The notes beneath the pieces are model-generated. The model was not told the origin of the DNA, made no database searches, and worked only from the letters and a program-made list of their open reading frames with translations. Positions 41,417 through 54,280 of a stretch of DNA of 64,000 nt are shown here, piece by piece (within the stretch, counting starts at the first letter, position 1; each line of letters starts with the position of its first letter). The position numbers were made by a program, and so were the translations under genes. Source of the stretch: Onchidella celtica (lineage: Eukaryota > Mollusca > Gastropoda > Systellommatophora > Onchidiidae). The stretch is from assembly GCA_963931925.1 (NCBI GenBank), contig OZ007569.1:28644024-28708023 (forward strand), in the 5' to 3' direction.

Positions 41417-44085
41417 ACGTGGGTGAAAGGAAAAACATGTGTATCTGATTTATATTTTCAATTTTTTTAAAACCCTGTTGAATTTACATCGCTGTGAAAC
41501 ACACACTGAGTGAAATTGTTTTTGAGTAGAGAAAAACTATTACAGAAAGAAAAAATTAATGTGTAACTTAGTTACAATAGTATGCAGCAAAACATTCATT
41601 CAGTCATTGGAGCTGGGATGCAGTGTCTTAGCACTGTGAACCAATGGATTTCATCTCAGTACGTCCTGTTTTTATGTGGAATCAAAGTCACTGGGACAGC
41701 ACTCTTGTGAGGAGAAAAAAAAAATAATTAAGAAATCATGTTGTCTCTTTCTTTTACAATTTCAGTGTGATTTAAAGCAATTATCTTTAAGTATTTGTTT
41801 ACTCTTTTACCAGCCTTTTGGCATTGTTTTATTAGTTGTTTTTTTTTCTTTATTGTTCAGTGATATCAATTGAAAATATCATACTTTAGCTCAAACATTT
41901 AATTTTGTCCAGACAACTTGACAAACGCAGTGGGTCTCTCACTTGATGCTGCCATCATATCATCAGCAGATTTGGCTCCTAGGAAATAATCTCAAATTTT
42001 ATTTGTTGATCACAAATTACAGTATTTTCAAGGAATATAGGTGAAATCCACCTTTCTGTGAATATCTTGGAGTTCGCAGTGTTATTAATACTTATGTAAG
42101 TACATATTTGAAAACATCGACTAAGGCACAGGGATATTACCTTGGATGCATCATTAGCAAATCGGTAGACGAGTCATTCTAGACATGCATATCTGCATAG
42201 AGTAAATCATTTGAGAAAGACATGTTGACGTTGCCCATGAACTGGGTGCAGCTAATGTTGGTTTTTAATATACTCTTCTCAACCCACATCTAACTTTTTC
42301 AGATCGTTCCAGAACAATGTGGTACACAACCTTTCATTGTTCCCCTGTCATCATTTGAAATGTTACTGTGTTGGTTAGTTTTTGATGTAAAGTTTGTATA
42401 ATCTCTTGTACTGATTTGTTTACATGTTCTACCTTTGACAGATGTATTTGATAAGTGTAAGCAGATTTTGTATATATTATGCCTTGTCCCCTTGATATTT
42501 TGGAAGGGACCTTATCATGGATTTCTCAATTTTGAAGACATTATTATCATAACTAGCCGACCCACGCAAGATAAACCTTGCAAATTTTCCATGTACCAAG
42601 CCCAACCGTATATGTAGATCCAGGCTACATTAAAACAGCATTTGGATTCGATGCAATGACTAATAGAACTTACTGTTACACCACAATTTCACATAGAAAT
42701 ACACAGATGTGTTAGCGCTGATTTTCATCGTTCAATTTCCAATCATGCTTTTTGATTCTTCTCGACTAAAATGCATCTGTTTTTTGCGGCTCAAACAAAT
42801 CATAAACAAATAATAGTAAAGACTGATTTTTGTTCAAAATGAATGTGTCCACGTAACTCTTTGTCAAAAATTGATGCAGTGCACCAAGTTTCATAATTTT
42901 TTACGGTGTAGTCGTGAAGTTTTAGCTGCTGACAGGTTCAGCCTCTAGTTCAACTCTTGTAAGATTATCATTAACAACATAAATGCACAAGAATTTGGAG
43001 TTTGTAATTGACTTTTTTGGCTTTAAAAGTTTAAAGACTTTACAGTCCAACATTTGTTAGGACATAGATTATAACACCCTGAGAACACAGTGAACTAGGA
43101 ATTGAGACAGTATACTGCAATCAGACACAAAATTTTCCCCTTATAACACAATAAGTCCAACATTTTTGCACTGTATTATGGTTTTTAACCCCATGAGAAC
43201 ACAAGCAAGTAGAATTTGAGACAGTGTTCTAGAATTAGTCTACTAGATGCAAAGTTTCCCACCAGATATTTACATCAGCTAGTAGGTATTCAGTGTGTGA
43301 TAAAGAGGCATGAAACGTTTCTTCTTTAGTGATGAGCAAAAAGTTGAGAATTATATCAGAAAGGACAAAACTAAGCAATCAGTATGCAGAGTACACATCA
43401 TTTTTGTAACATTTTCTTAGCATTAATAAAATTCTTAACACATGCCAGTTCCATGGGTTTACTTTACACAGAAGCAGCAAGAATGTCATTTACCTCTATT
43501 TCAAACCAGTTCACAACTTTTAAAGATTCACAAAGGCATTGAATCAGATTGATCATAATCATTTTTTAATTTTTTTCTAAGATTTGAAAATTTAAAAAAA
43601 AAAGAAAGAGAACTGTGCATTCCATCAGTTATGTATTTAAAATAAAAGAAACTAAATGTCTTATTCTGTATGACATATCGATCAGTGGTTCCTCTTGACT
43701 TATTTATATTTTTCATTCAGTTCTTTATTGGATTGTTATTGTAGGAAGTTTGCTATCAGTTTTTATATTGATCTGATATTGATGTACATTATTCCCGTCT
43801 AAGTATTATCACGTTACATGATTTCCTTGTCAATTTTTTTTTTTTTTTTCCAGTTCTGTTTCATTGTGAATTGACTTGAATGCTGTGTCAAGGTCGATTG
43901 GTTTTGTTTTTTGTTGTCGTTGATCAGACATTGGCCTGGTGACTTTTATAATTCAGGTTTTGTGACTGTTAATTTATTTGCCTTTTTTCCTTTGGTATTC
44001 ATTTTTTTTTCATCATGGTTTTTTTTTTGTGTTGTTGTTTTTGTTTTTTTAAGCTTTTTGTTTTTCTTTTCATATTGTGCATTGA

Positions 44086-44091
44086 AATAAA
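44086..44091 (+). promoter_or_regulatory. Candidate polyadenylation signal AATAAA
   Basis: Preceded by about 250 bases of very T-rich DNA and followed by a GT-containing stretch. A plausible alternative 3' end for PCNX4, 3.1 kb past its stop. Confidence 0.4.
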
Positions 44092-47000
44092 GTCAGCTTT
44101 AAGCAATACTCTCAAAGAAAGGATGGAAGGCATGCATGTGATGTCACTTGGTGACATTTAAAAAAAAATTTTCTTTGTGTTGAACAGAATAGTAGAAACA
44201 TTTCAAATACTTGTTGTAAATCAATGCTCAACTTGACCGTCCATTGCGTATGAATGTTCAGCTGTGTGTCAGACATTTCAGGTGGTATTGTATTTTTAAT
44301 ATACTGCTATGATTGTCTGCAGCATTTGTTTTTGTTCTACTGTCCTCTTGTTGCTCCTTTGCTGACTCATCCCAGTCAGTATAAATCTTCAAGAAAACTT
44401 CATGGATGAATTGTTTTTTAAGCCGTTCAATGGCGAAGCAATACTGCTTTGATTTTTATAGTCCTTAATTCTTTTGAATTTGATTATTTCTATTATCCAA
44501 AAGGTAAATTGGAACATTTAAAGACAAAATTTATCAAATGTCTCAAAAGTCATGTTTGCCTTGGACAAACTCACAGCCAACATGACTCAGAACAATACGC
44601 TTTCACAGTTTCAGCATTCTAGGGGTTAAAATATGAATTTTCTAAATTTACTAATTTTGTAAACAATTTTGTGGAAGAGATACGCTATTTGGCCACAGAT
44701 TGTGAATCTCTTGTGTGAAGGAAAGATGTGTATTTTGAGAATGTGGTCCTTCGCCTGGGAGGTTCATCACTACAAGACTTATAGCTTGTCTTAGTATTAA
44801 AATCAGGAAACTGCTTCTTTTCATCATTAGCCCACCTGCGGAAAGAAGTACATATATGTTGAGGAACCATTGTGCCACAGCGTGATGAATCTATCTGTAC
44901 ATAAACACATACACACATACATTTTCTGGATACCTCCTGCATTGCTGCAGGCCCTTTTTCCTTCTCACTTTCTACCTTTTGTGAAAAATGTCCATCTTCA
45001 GTGGCATTTGATAATTTTGACGTCTTATCTAAGACTCCATAGACAAATCAAGCATGATCAGGTGATTTCACAAGTCGTAGGCTTTATTCAAAAGGTTATT
45101 TAGAAACCAGCACTTTGAAAATTTAAAAGATGTTTATGGCATAGAGTATGAAAAAGATGTCTATAATGCAAAACTATGACACTCAAAATAAATGGTACAT
45201 TGGATTAATAAAAATACTGTTATGCCTGTTTTTCCTGATTGCCATTTGATCTGTATAATACATGTACAAATTCATGTCAATGTATTATTTTTACACATAA
45301 TTGTTTATTGCTCTAAGGATCTCTTGTCTGTTTGAATTTACTACATTGTCTCCATTGTATTTTCTACACTTTTGTGAAGTAAATATTATTTAAATTATAA
45401 AATGATTCAGGTCATTATGCCTGTGACTTGTGCCAGGCCTGGGGATATTCTTGACCGTTCACGAAATTGACCAATTCCTGTTTTTATGGTTCTCCAAAAG
45501 AAAAGACATTTGACCATGGTTTAATGGGCAATAGAATATATTTGTCTCAGTACCTTGAGGAATCTGTTTGGTTCACAGATCTTAGTAAATCAGTTAGAGT
45601 TTTTAAACTGTATCTAATAAACAAGGACATGTCGATTAGTGTGAGCTGAAGATTTCTGCCGTGCAAAGGCAGGGCGATGGATGTGGCCATTTCATAATTT
45701 TGAGAAAAACACCAAAAACTTGTGTGACATAGCCAGTCCACATATATAAATGTTGGTTTACCACACCAGAAAACTACTGTTTCGGTAGCAGATATGTGTA
45801 TCTGCCTTTGACATAAAAGAAATATGTGTGAGACAAGTTCATAGATACACTAAAATAGAGGAAGGCCATGCTGTCACTTGCATGGCTCTGCCATTGGGTG
45901 GCAGATTTGTGGTGTAAAATGTTAGTTGTGAGATGGGGTTGATTAATTTGGGTACCAAATCGTCTTAGTGTTATCAGTTATGCCTGATACTCAAGGCTCC
46001 AGTGGCATTGTTTTAAAACTCAAAAACTCAGTTTTTTAAGGCTGCTGCGCCTCCCAAATAAAATTTACTTTCTTTCATTCAAAGCGCATGTGATGTACAA
46101 TTTTATTTATAACTTCTACTCAAAACATTCGGCTTCCATAGTTCTGTTTCTCTGTAGATCAGAGAATGGATTTTTCTTTCATCTGATTTTATTCAGGAAA
46201 ATCTTGACTCATTTCTACACTACTCCAGGCATAACTTTCTAGTCCTCTTGTATATTGTATCAGAGAAAGTGCCATGTAGATATAATATACTTAGCTTCCT
46301 CCCCTTTTCTTTGGTGTTTTCCCTTTCATCCTGCTGTCCAGGTAAAACAGGGTGTTCCTTACGTAACACATTTACATTTTCTCAAAAACATGAATTTCCT
46401 GAACATTACCTCCAGAACAATTTTGTGTTGCCCTATTTTGTAAGGCTAAGCAACGTAAACATTATAGTCATATGGGTATTCAGTGCAGGATATCGACTGA
46501 AAGGGCATTTGCTGATTGTTACTGCTTGTATTCAATTCACAGGCAGAAAAAAAAAATAAAAAAAATTCTAAGTTTTCTATCAAACAGTGTGTTTATGTCA
46601 TGTACATGCTTTTTTTTTAATGCCTTTTAATTACCACATGAAAGCCTTTCAGTCCTGCGAGCTCTGCGAACAAAGATTTTAAAAATGCAAGCTTTTGATG
46701 TAAAATGATTATTTACTTTGAAAGGGTGGCCATGTAAATCACTGATGTTGTTTTCTGCAGGGTAAATAATTGGGGAGCTCCTGCAGTTATACTCTTGAAC
46801 TCTCTCAACAACTCAAACTGTTGTGGCAGACACTAATGGAGTGTTTTCACAGATTTAAAAGTGCAAACCCCATAGACTGCTAGAAATATGAAGTAAGATG
46901 GTTATTATTTAAGATGCATGGGCATTTTGATACAGTGCATATTCAGTTGTTTAGAGCATCATGATAGTAACATGAATGTCATGGTTCGAGTGCCGCACTG

Positions 47001-47242
47001 GCCAATAATTTTGAGGTGCAAATGGCTAGAGCAGTGTACCTCCCAAAAGACATTATATGCATATTTATGAAATTAGGTATTCAGTGAAGGATAACAGTAA
47101 CTTTCACTGAACATTTAAAATGTTAAACAGTCAGAAGACAGCATCAAAATTTTGAGGAAAATTTTTGTTGTGTTTTGAGGTCAGTTATGATGGTTTAGAA
47201 CAATAAATTTGGATCACTCTAGAATTTCACTATTTATTCTAG

Positions 47243-47868
47243 GAGTCAGTGCAAAATAAGAACAGCCCAAATCTACCTGTGTTTGTACCCTGTTATGAAC
47301 TGTCAAATTGTGACCAATAATGGTATCTTAGAGGTTTAAAACACATCATTTCATAAAGATAAAGAATTTACTATTCGATTTTGGGCAATAAAAATGCGAA
47401 GATCATTTTTTTTTCACTTTAAATCAGTTTATTTTCTTTTCGAGGGTTTTTGTTGTCCGTGTGTGCACACTGTTATTTCGTGGATCTATTTAGATAATTA
47501 CATGCTGTAAAAGTGCATGTGGCTGTTCCAACAGTCGCATCTTCACCAATAATAAAGAAATTAGGCTGAAAATCGGTATTGGCGTGGGCTAAGGCGCATT
47601 ATGGTCGATATTAATGAGTTTGCGTCCGACTTTTCGTGTGCACACTGACCAAAACAATGACCATTGTTAAATCAAGGGCACTAATTCTAATAAACTGAAA
47701 CAAAAGAAAGAAATGTATACACATGACATATCACGCAACTTTGATGTGACGAACAACTTTCCTTCATTGAGTAGTATTCAGTTTTGCACAATATAAATAG
47801 CTATACGCAGTTTAAAAACTGTACTTTGGCAGGTAGATTTGGGCTGTTCTTATTTTGCAATGAGTCAG
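47243..47868. mobile_element. MITE with perfect 29 bp inverted repeats
   Basis: The 29 bp at 47251-47279 (GCAAAATAAGAACAGCCCAA...) is exactly repeated inverted at 47830-47858. GAGTCAG stands just outside each end (47243-47249 and 47862-47868), a likely target duplication of about 7-8 bp. About 610 bp, no coding capacity. The interior near 47440-47650 is more CG-rich than its surroundings. Confidence 0.8.
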
Positions 47869-49169
47869 AGCTACATATGAAACAGTGCATTTTATTTTTT
47901 CCCGTTGGTGAAGAAGTATTGGGAGACAAGAGCCAGTTTGTGATAGGGTCATTTGAGATTTCATCAGCATTGTAGTGAAGATGAAGTGAACTCAGGCATA
48001 CCATTATTATGCCTATATTAAATATGACATAAAACTGTAAAACAGGAGTTTATGGATAAAGTAAAAGATATTTGCACTACATTGATTTCATTCATTTGTC
48101 TCGTCAAGCAAAATGGGTAACTGTTTATGTGTTATATTTTATTTAGACATTTCAAATATATTTCAAATATTTATATCAAGCCTTCTTTGTATTTGTGAAG
48201 GCATTGATTTGTTTTAAATAATTCTGTGAAAGTTCAATTTTCTATGCGGTTCCGTCATATTGCCGTGACGATTTGATGTAGTTTGTGCTCAGCTTTTTGT
48301 CATTCAGTGAGCCAAGTCTGATGTTTATTTTAGAGTGACAGATTTTAGATATTTCCATAAGTAAGCCATATGTGAACAGAAATATGGGGTCCCGGTCTCT
48401 CAATCATTTGCATTTTTCAGTACAGAAATTATCATTGATTTTTCCTCTTCCTTCCAGTGAAGATGCCAAAGGCAAAGAATGAATAGATATAGGGAACAGA
48501 TACCAAAATGAAAGGAATCAAAAGGTGTAGATATATCACTTGGCTTTAACAGCTTATTTGCTTGGTGATGTTTGTTGTCAAAAGGTGAAGAGTTAAAAAG
48601 CAAAAATCAGACATAAACCATTATACAGCAAAATAGAAATAAGAGTCATTTTTTTTTTCAGTCAAAAGATGCGAGTCTTATTTTTACATGGCACACCAAA
48701 AGGACAAACAATAAGGCCTTGTCTACATTTTCTTAGAAACCTGAAAGATACTACTCATTCTGGTATAAAAATGGTTCGTCTCATTTTGCTTTTAAACTCT
48801 CACACATACCATAGGGCACTCTATAGATGATATACTTTTTTCTCAGTGATTATTCGAAGTATCTGTATTCAGTGTAATTACATTTCTCCGCAGATCTTAC
48901 TCATTAACTTGCACTTTTGCCAGACTGACAGTTACAGTTACGTTACCATCAAATTACAGTTGTATTTTTGCGACATTATTTCAGTATCATGTAGAACCAA
49001 CAGCTGTATGCTGAGCCCCCGGCTAAACAAACTCTACACTGGCTACATGCTGTCATTTACGGATTTAAAGAAATACACTGGTTTTTTTAACTTTGTCATT
49101 TCAACAGTTTGTATAGTTTTATTTTGCGAAGCTAAGCAACATTAGTCATAGATCTATATTTATAATGAT

Positions 49170-49537
49170 CCACACTTTTTTTTTTACATTTATATTTTAA
49201 CATATGTTTTTTAATATCCAACAGTTAGTTTGTCAGGTAATATAGTATAAACATTAAATCGTTTAATTAATGGTACATGAAATATTACCTATAAGTCAAC
49301 AAAGTTACAGCCTGCTTTATCATGTTGCTGTTTTATTTTATGAGGAGCTAGTTCCACACTTTTTCTGTTCTTACATTTAGATATAACATACATGTTTTAT
49401 TTTTAACAGTTACTTTTTAAATAATGTAGTATAAACATTAAATTATGCTAATTTTGATAGATGAAATATTACCAATATGTCAACATTTTTATAGCTGGTT
49501 TTACAATGTTGCTATTTTATTTCACAAGGAGCTATTA
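49170..49537. repeat. Tandem duplication, period 184 bp
   Basis: Copies at 49170-49353 and 49354-49537 share CCACACTTTTT, ATAGTATAAACATTAAAT (one mismatch), ATGAAATATTACC, GTCAACA and GGAGCTA at a constant 184 bp offset. Confidence 0.85.
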
Positions 49538-52500
49538 GACTTAAATAATGTATTTGTGGTCTGACTGTTAGGCTTATTCATCAGTGGACATGTAGATTTG
49601 TTGGTGGTACATTGGGAGTTTAGTCTGGAGTCCGAAGCTTTGTGAGCTTGCTTGTCTGAATCAGACTTGTGGTCATCTTTGATGTTTCCACCGTATACAA
49701 CTAAACTTTTTGTATGTTTTTTATGAATCAAGAGGGCATTGACACAAAATGTATTTTGTACAGAAAAGAAAATTTTGGAGATGATGAGTTGCCTTAGAAA
49801 AACATTTTCAGGGTCACTTCCCTTGAATCTCAGATATACATGTCACTTTTTGGCCCACTGGAATTTTCAGTGGGTGTTAAGTCATTGGAGATCTTGGCCC
49901 ATTTGCTCATTCATGCTGCTGTGTTATATAGATAAGTCCTTTGCTGCGCAAATGTATCTGTTTATTCCTGGTTAGTTTATACAGTTTTCATGTAATGGGA
50001 AACGAGAGTGAAACCAATTGGGCAGATGAACTAACAGAATGCTTAAATCCCCCCTCCCTGCCCTGGGGAAATAAGTGTTAATATCATTCCTTCCCATAGT
50101 ATGTATTATTAAAATTTGAAATGTCATCAGATTTCAGTTCTTTGCCAAAGTCATACATGAGCTGCCATTTAAATATAAGTATTTACTCTTGAACATTTGG
50201 AAAATAAATTATCGAAAGAAAAAAAGAAATTGCAACGGAAATTATAGCAAGAGCCAGAGAGCTAAGCAGGAGTTTTCAGACCTTTTTTTTTTTTTTTTTT
50301 ACATTTCAGAAGTAGTATTTATCTGATAGTAAGGATTACGTCCAATTAATGATTGGAATGTTTTTATGGTAAAATTCTGGGATTTTGTCACCGCCCTTAG
50401 CCGTTTGTTTTCAGTAATTAAACTTCTAATCATTCCAATTAAAGCAATTATTTCATACAACCTTTTGAAGACAAGTTTAAAAGTAAGCCAAGTTAACCAG
50501 GACAGTACATGTTTGCAAAGTATAAATAGAAGGTCACAATCTACATGGCAAGCTTTTTGCTTTTTGGACTCCATCATCAAAATTATGCTATTTATGGCAG
50601 AGAATATGTAACAGAGCATGAACAGTGTATCAGAAAGTATTTAGATAACTTCATGAAAAGTACAAATATTTTGTTGCTTGTTTAACTCTTCATAGTATCA
50701 TATCATCTGTTTATCAAATTTGAAAGAATTGGATCTCATACTAACATTTCTAATCATGCCGTGGTGATTGAAATTAAAAATAACAAATTGTATTTTGTAT
50801 AATTTGATGTTCCAGCTATCGGCAGCATTTTGACAACATAATTTTTCATCTCTCTGGGAAAAACATAAATTGCCATGCTATTGAGCTCTGTGAAAGAGAT
50901 GGCGTTTCATCACAAACACAAAATTAAATAGTTATTTTCTCAGTAAACTTAATTTGTGTGGAGCCTATATATCCATGAAAACTAATACATATAGGAAGTT
51001 CGGGGAAGAGAAATTCAAAGTTATAGTATATTTTTTATGGTGATGGTAAATGTCACCAAACTTTATATTGCAGCTTTTAATACAAAAATCAATAGTTTTC
51101 AGTGATTTGTGTTGCGTGTTATTAAGGTTACCACAGTATAACAAAACAAAAGAATATACAGTACGTCTTAAGAGGTAAAGAAGCTCTAAAATGAAATGTA
51201 ATGAAATCAAGTGATATGACTCAAAAAAAAAATTACGTAAACGTTGTTTTTGCAAAGCTGTAAGTTAGCAGCAACAACAAAAGAAAGCAAAAAACAAAGG
51301 CGAACAAACAAAAACGATGATTCTAAAAGAAAAACAAATTTGAATTGAAAATAAAATAAAACTGAATATGCTAAAATGAAATAAAATAAACTACAATCCC
51401 AAGCATGTTTTTGTTCAGATTTTTTCTCTCTCCTCACATGTAGCAGCAAATGAGAATGAAGCAGTATTTCAGTTTTCTTCAACCGTTAATTTTGCAAAGA
51501 AGTGTTATAAAAGGGCAGGAATTGGTCATGTATTGTTCAGCACTGGATCAGTTCCATTTATTTCTGAAATCATTCATTTTATCAAATAAATACGTAGATG
51601 TGCATAACTTTTTCAATTTTATTGAGATAGTTTGATGAAATAATGTGCTATTTTGAATTACTGACAGATTGTTTTCTCGTAGAAAATATTAACCATGAGT
51701 GTGTATACCTGAAATAGACCGTCATGGAAGAAAGTGAAATTAATAAAGTTGTCTCATTTGAGGCATATATCAACAGCTATTGAAGTCCATGGTCAATAAA
51801 TAAAGTCCATTACTTTTGCATCACATTTATTTTCTCAGAACCATTATTATTTTCACATTCTAATTCAATTTAGGGTATATTGAAAGGAGAGTCAAAACTA
51901 AACAATTGCAGTAAATTCTCTCCCAACTGTCATTTTGTAATTGTATCATGGTAGGTGAAGAAAGAATAATTTTGTTTCATAATTTACATTATAGTATTCA
52001 TGGAGATATTTGTAAACTGAAGATACAGCAGTTTGAAATTCGACCCTTTAGTTGCTAATTGCAGCTCATATTTAGTCATAAACAGTCAAGGTCAGGATAA
52101 AAGCTAAACACACAAGTGTAGATGTGTAAATAATTTTATAATGGGAGAATCTTAAAATAACACAAGAGTTCTTTGCCAGGGATGGAATTTTGTATTATAA
52201 TAATTTTATCATCGGTGACTGTTTGCATGATATTGATACGTTTACCTTACCTTTCTGTACAATGAAATGTAAAGATATTTTGGACAGGAGTTGTCAAACC
52301 AGCGTCTGTGATAATTTTGTACTAAGGTCTGGGAGTCTCAACTCATTTTGTGCCAGGTTTTTGTTGTTGTTTTTCCTTAACCCCCTCCGGATGGTTTATG
52401 TTGTTCTTATGTTTGTTTTGTGTAAATAAGAATCAAGATGATTTGTCATTTGTGCCGTAAAACTTTTGTAAAATTTTATTCACAAATCAAAAGAAAGGAG

Positions 52501-53530
52501 GAGTGATCGGACATCTGTAAATGATGCGAACATTGAAAATAACAGCATCTCCGAGGTCCCAGAAAAGGTGAACGGCAAGAGCATGCTTTGGTAATGTGAT
52601 TCGTGTCGATTTTAATTTAAGTACATATCCAATACAACAAAAGATTACTGCTTTTGTTTTGAGTTTTCTGAAATACCACTGATGTGATGAATCGGTGTCA
52701 GTGTGCTTTTTCCTAAGCATTTTTATTGCAGGAAAGCTTGTATTTTTTTTAACATGGAGGATGTCCAGTTTGACAGTTGAATTTATGGTGTTCATCCTCT
52801 CACACGCTGTAAACATAGAATTTCAAAAAAAAAAAAAAAGGTTTTCCCCAACAAGAATCCAAAAAATGATGCTTCATGCATTAAAATGATTTATTATAAT
52901 TATCGGCTCCTGCAGCTCCCGATGGTTTTAGAGTTGAATTTGTGGTGGAGACCACGGAAAGATTCTCGCAGGGAAGATTTGATTTTAGATGTATCAATTT
53001 TTGTTCTATTATTGTTTGTTTATTGTAATGGAAATTGATTGTATCAGATAGCATGGAAAATAGTTAAGATATTATCTTAGGACTTGATCAGTTATCGTGT
53101 ATCTTGTAGGGAAGATAAAACTTATTTAAAAACCAGGATGGGAAACAGAAGGATATTTGTAGTTTAGTGGCTCCATAGAGATATTTAAACATAAAGATAA
53201 AAACATCACCCTAGAGAAGACCGTTTGTCTTTTCTTTTTTGAAGTAGAAATCATTATTGCATTAATCAGACTTTGTGTATTTTTATATTAAAAAATTTTT
53301 GATTAAAATTTGATCATACACTTTAGCTTAGTACAACTCATTAAAATATTTGATCCATTTTATTCTTCTTTAATAATGAAAAGAAAGTGGATGCACATTC
53401 CTTTTTTTTGTCCACCAATCCTTCTGTAAAGAGAACACAAATGGGGGATAGAGAACGATATTTTCCACCGAATATGATACATTTTATTTTGTCTTGACCA
53501 TTATTTGTATGGTACAGTTTTTCTTGTTCC

Positions 53531-53536
53531 AATAAA
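53531..53536 (+). promoter_or_regulatory. Candidate distal polyadenylation signal AATAAA
   Basis: Followed 20-45 bases later by GTGTTTGTCTTGTG, a GT-rich element. Lies near where the strand base bias seems to change. Confidence 0.4.
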
Positions 53537-54274
53537 AACAACTCTGTATGTGAAAGTGACAAGTGTTTGTCTTGTGAAATTTGTGGACATTTGTAAGGTA
53601 AAGACTCTTCCTCATTTGACTTGGTGTTGCTCTGCACTCTTTTGGTATACACGTACAGTTCAGGGTGATTATGTATGCTTCACCTTGCCCATTCCTTTAG
53701 GTTTGTTTTGTTGTTTTTGTTCTTGTTTGTTTGGTTTTAGACAAGTTCATTTGCACTCACTTTGCCTGTTAATGCCCTATACACCCGGGCATTGCGCTCA
53801 GGACAAAGATTATCATAAAATGGCCATAATCTGTGCACTGGGCAGTTTGTTTAATAGTGAACGCATCGGCGGGAAGTGATGATATCAAAGGCTCATGTGA
53901 TCATGAAAAAAAGCACTGGACGCCATCAGCAATACAAACCAAACTCAAAAAAAATATTTCTTCATTTTAAGTCTCCAAGTGTTAAAAGGAGCATTTTGTG
54001 GGTCGAAAGGAAGACACCTTCAAAATTTCACACCAATCAGAGTTGTATTAGGGGTGGCAGGTCCTGTTAAAAATCACAATAATTGATTAGCGAGCATAAT
54101 ACACTGTAGCCTACACTACAGCTGCAGCATAAAACTCACTAGGATGTCAACCAGACAGGTAGGCAGACAGATATTCACAGACTTTGCAGTCAGACGTGCA
54201 TATAAACAAGCAATAAATAAAGAGAAAAACGCATAAGCAAAAAAAGGCACATAAATAAATGTTTGATTGAAACT

Positions 54275-54280
54275 TTTATT
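54275..54280 (-). promoter_or_regulatory. Candidate polyadenylation signal on the minus strand
   Basis: AATAAA on the minus strand, with T-rich DNA about 35 bases beyond (lower coordinates). It would end a convergent minus-strand transcript. Confidence 0.3.

Larger units (their letters stand above)
40945..53550 (+). other. PCNX4 3' UTR and downstream DNA, no coding exon recognised
   Basis: About 12.6 kb. The plus strand appears T-rich by eye and holds several AATAAA signals (for example 44086, 45187, 53531), so alternative or very long 3' UTRs are possible. Two inverted-repeat insertions and a 184 bp tandem duplication are listed separately. The short open frames here show no domain, and I treat them as chance. 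Confidence 0.6.

Noticed and set aside
42550-42960. ACTAGCCGACCCACGC motif as a transposon end
   Set aside because: It resembles ends seen in some invertebrate retroelements, but no second end or duplication could be established.
53505-53879. 124-codon plus-strand frame
   Set aside because: No domain, low-complexity Phe/Cys/Leu stretches, T-rich DNA; probably chance.
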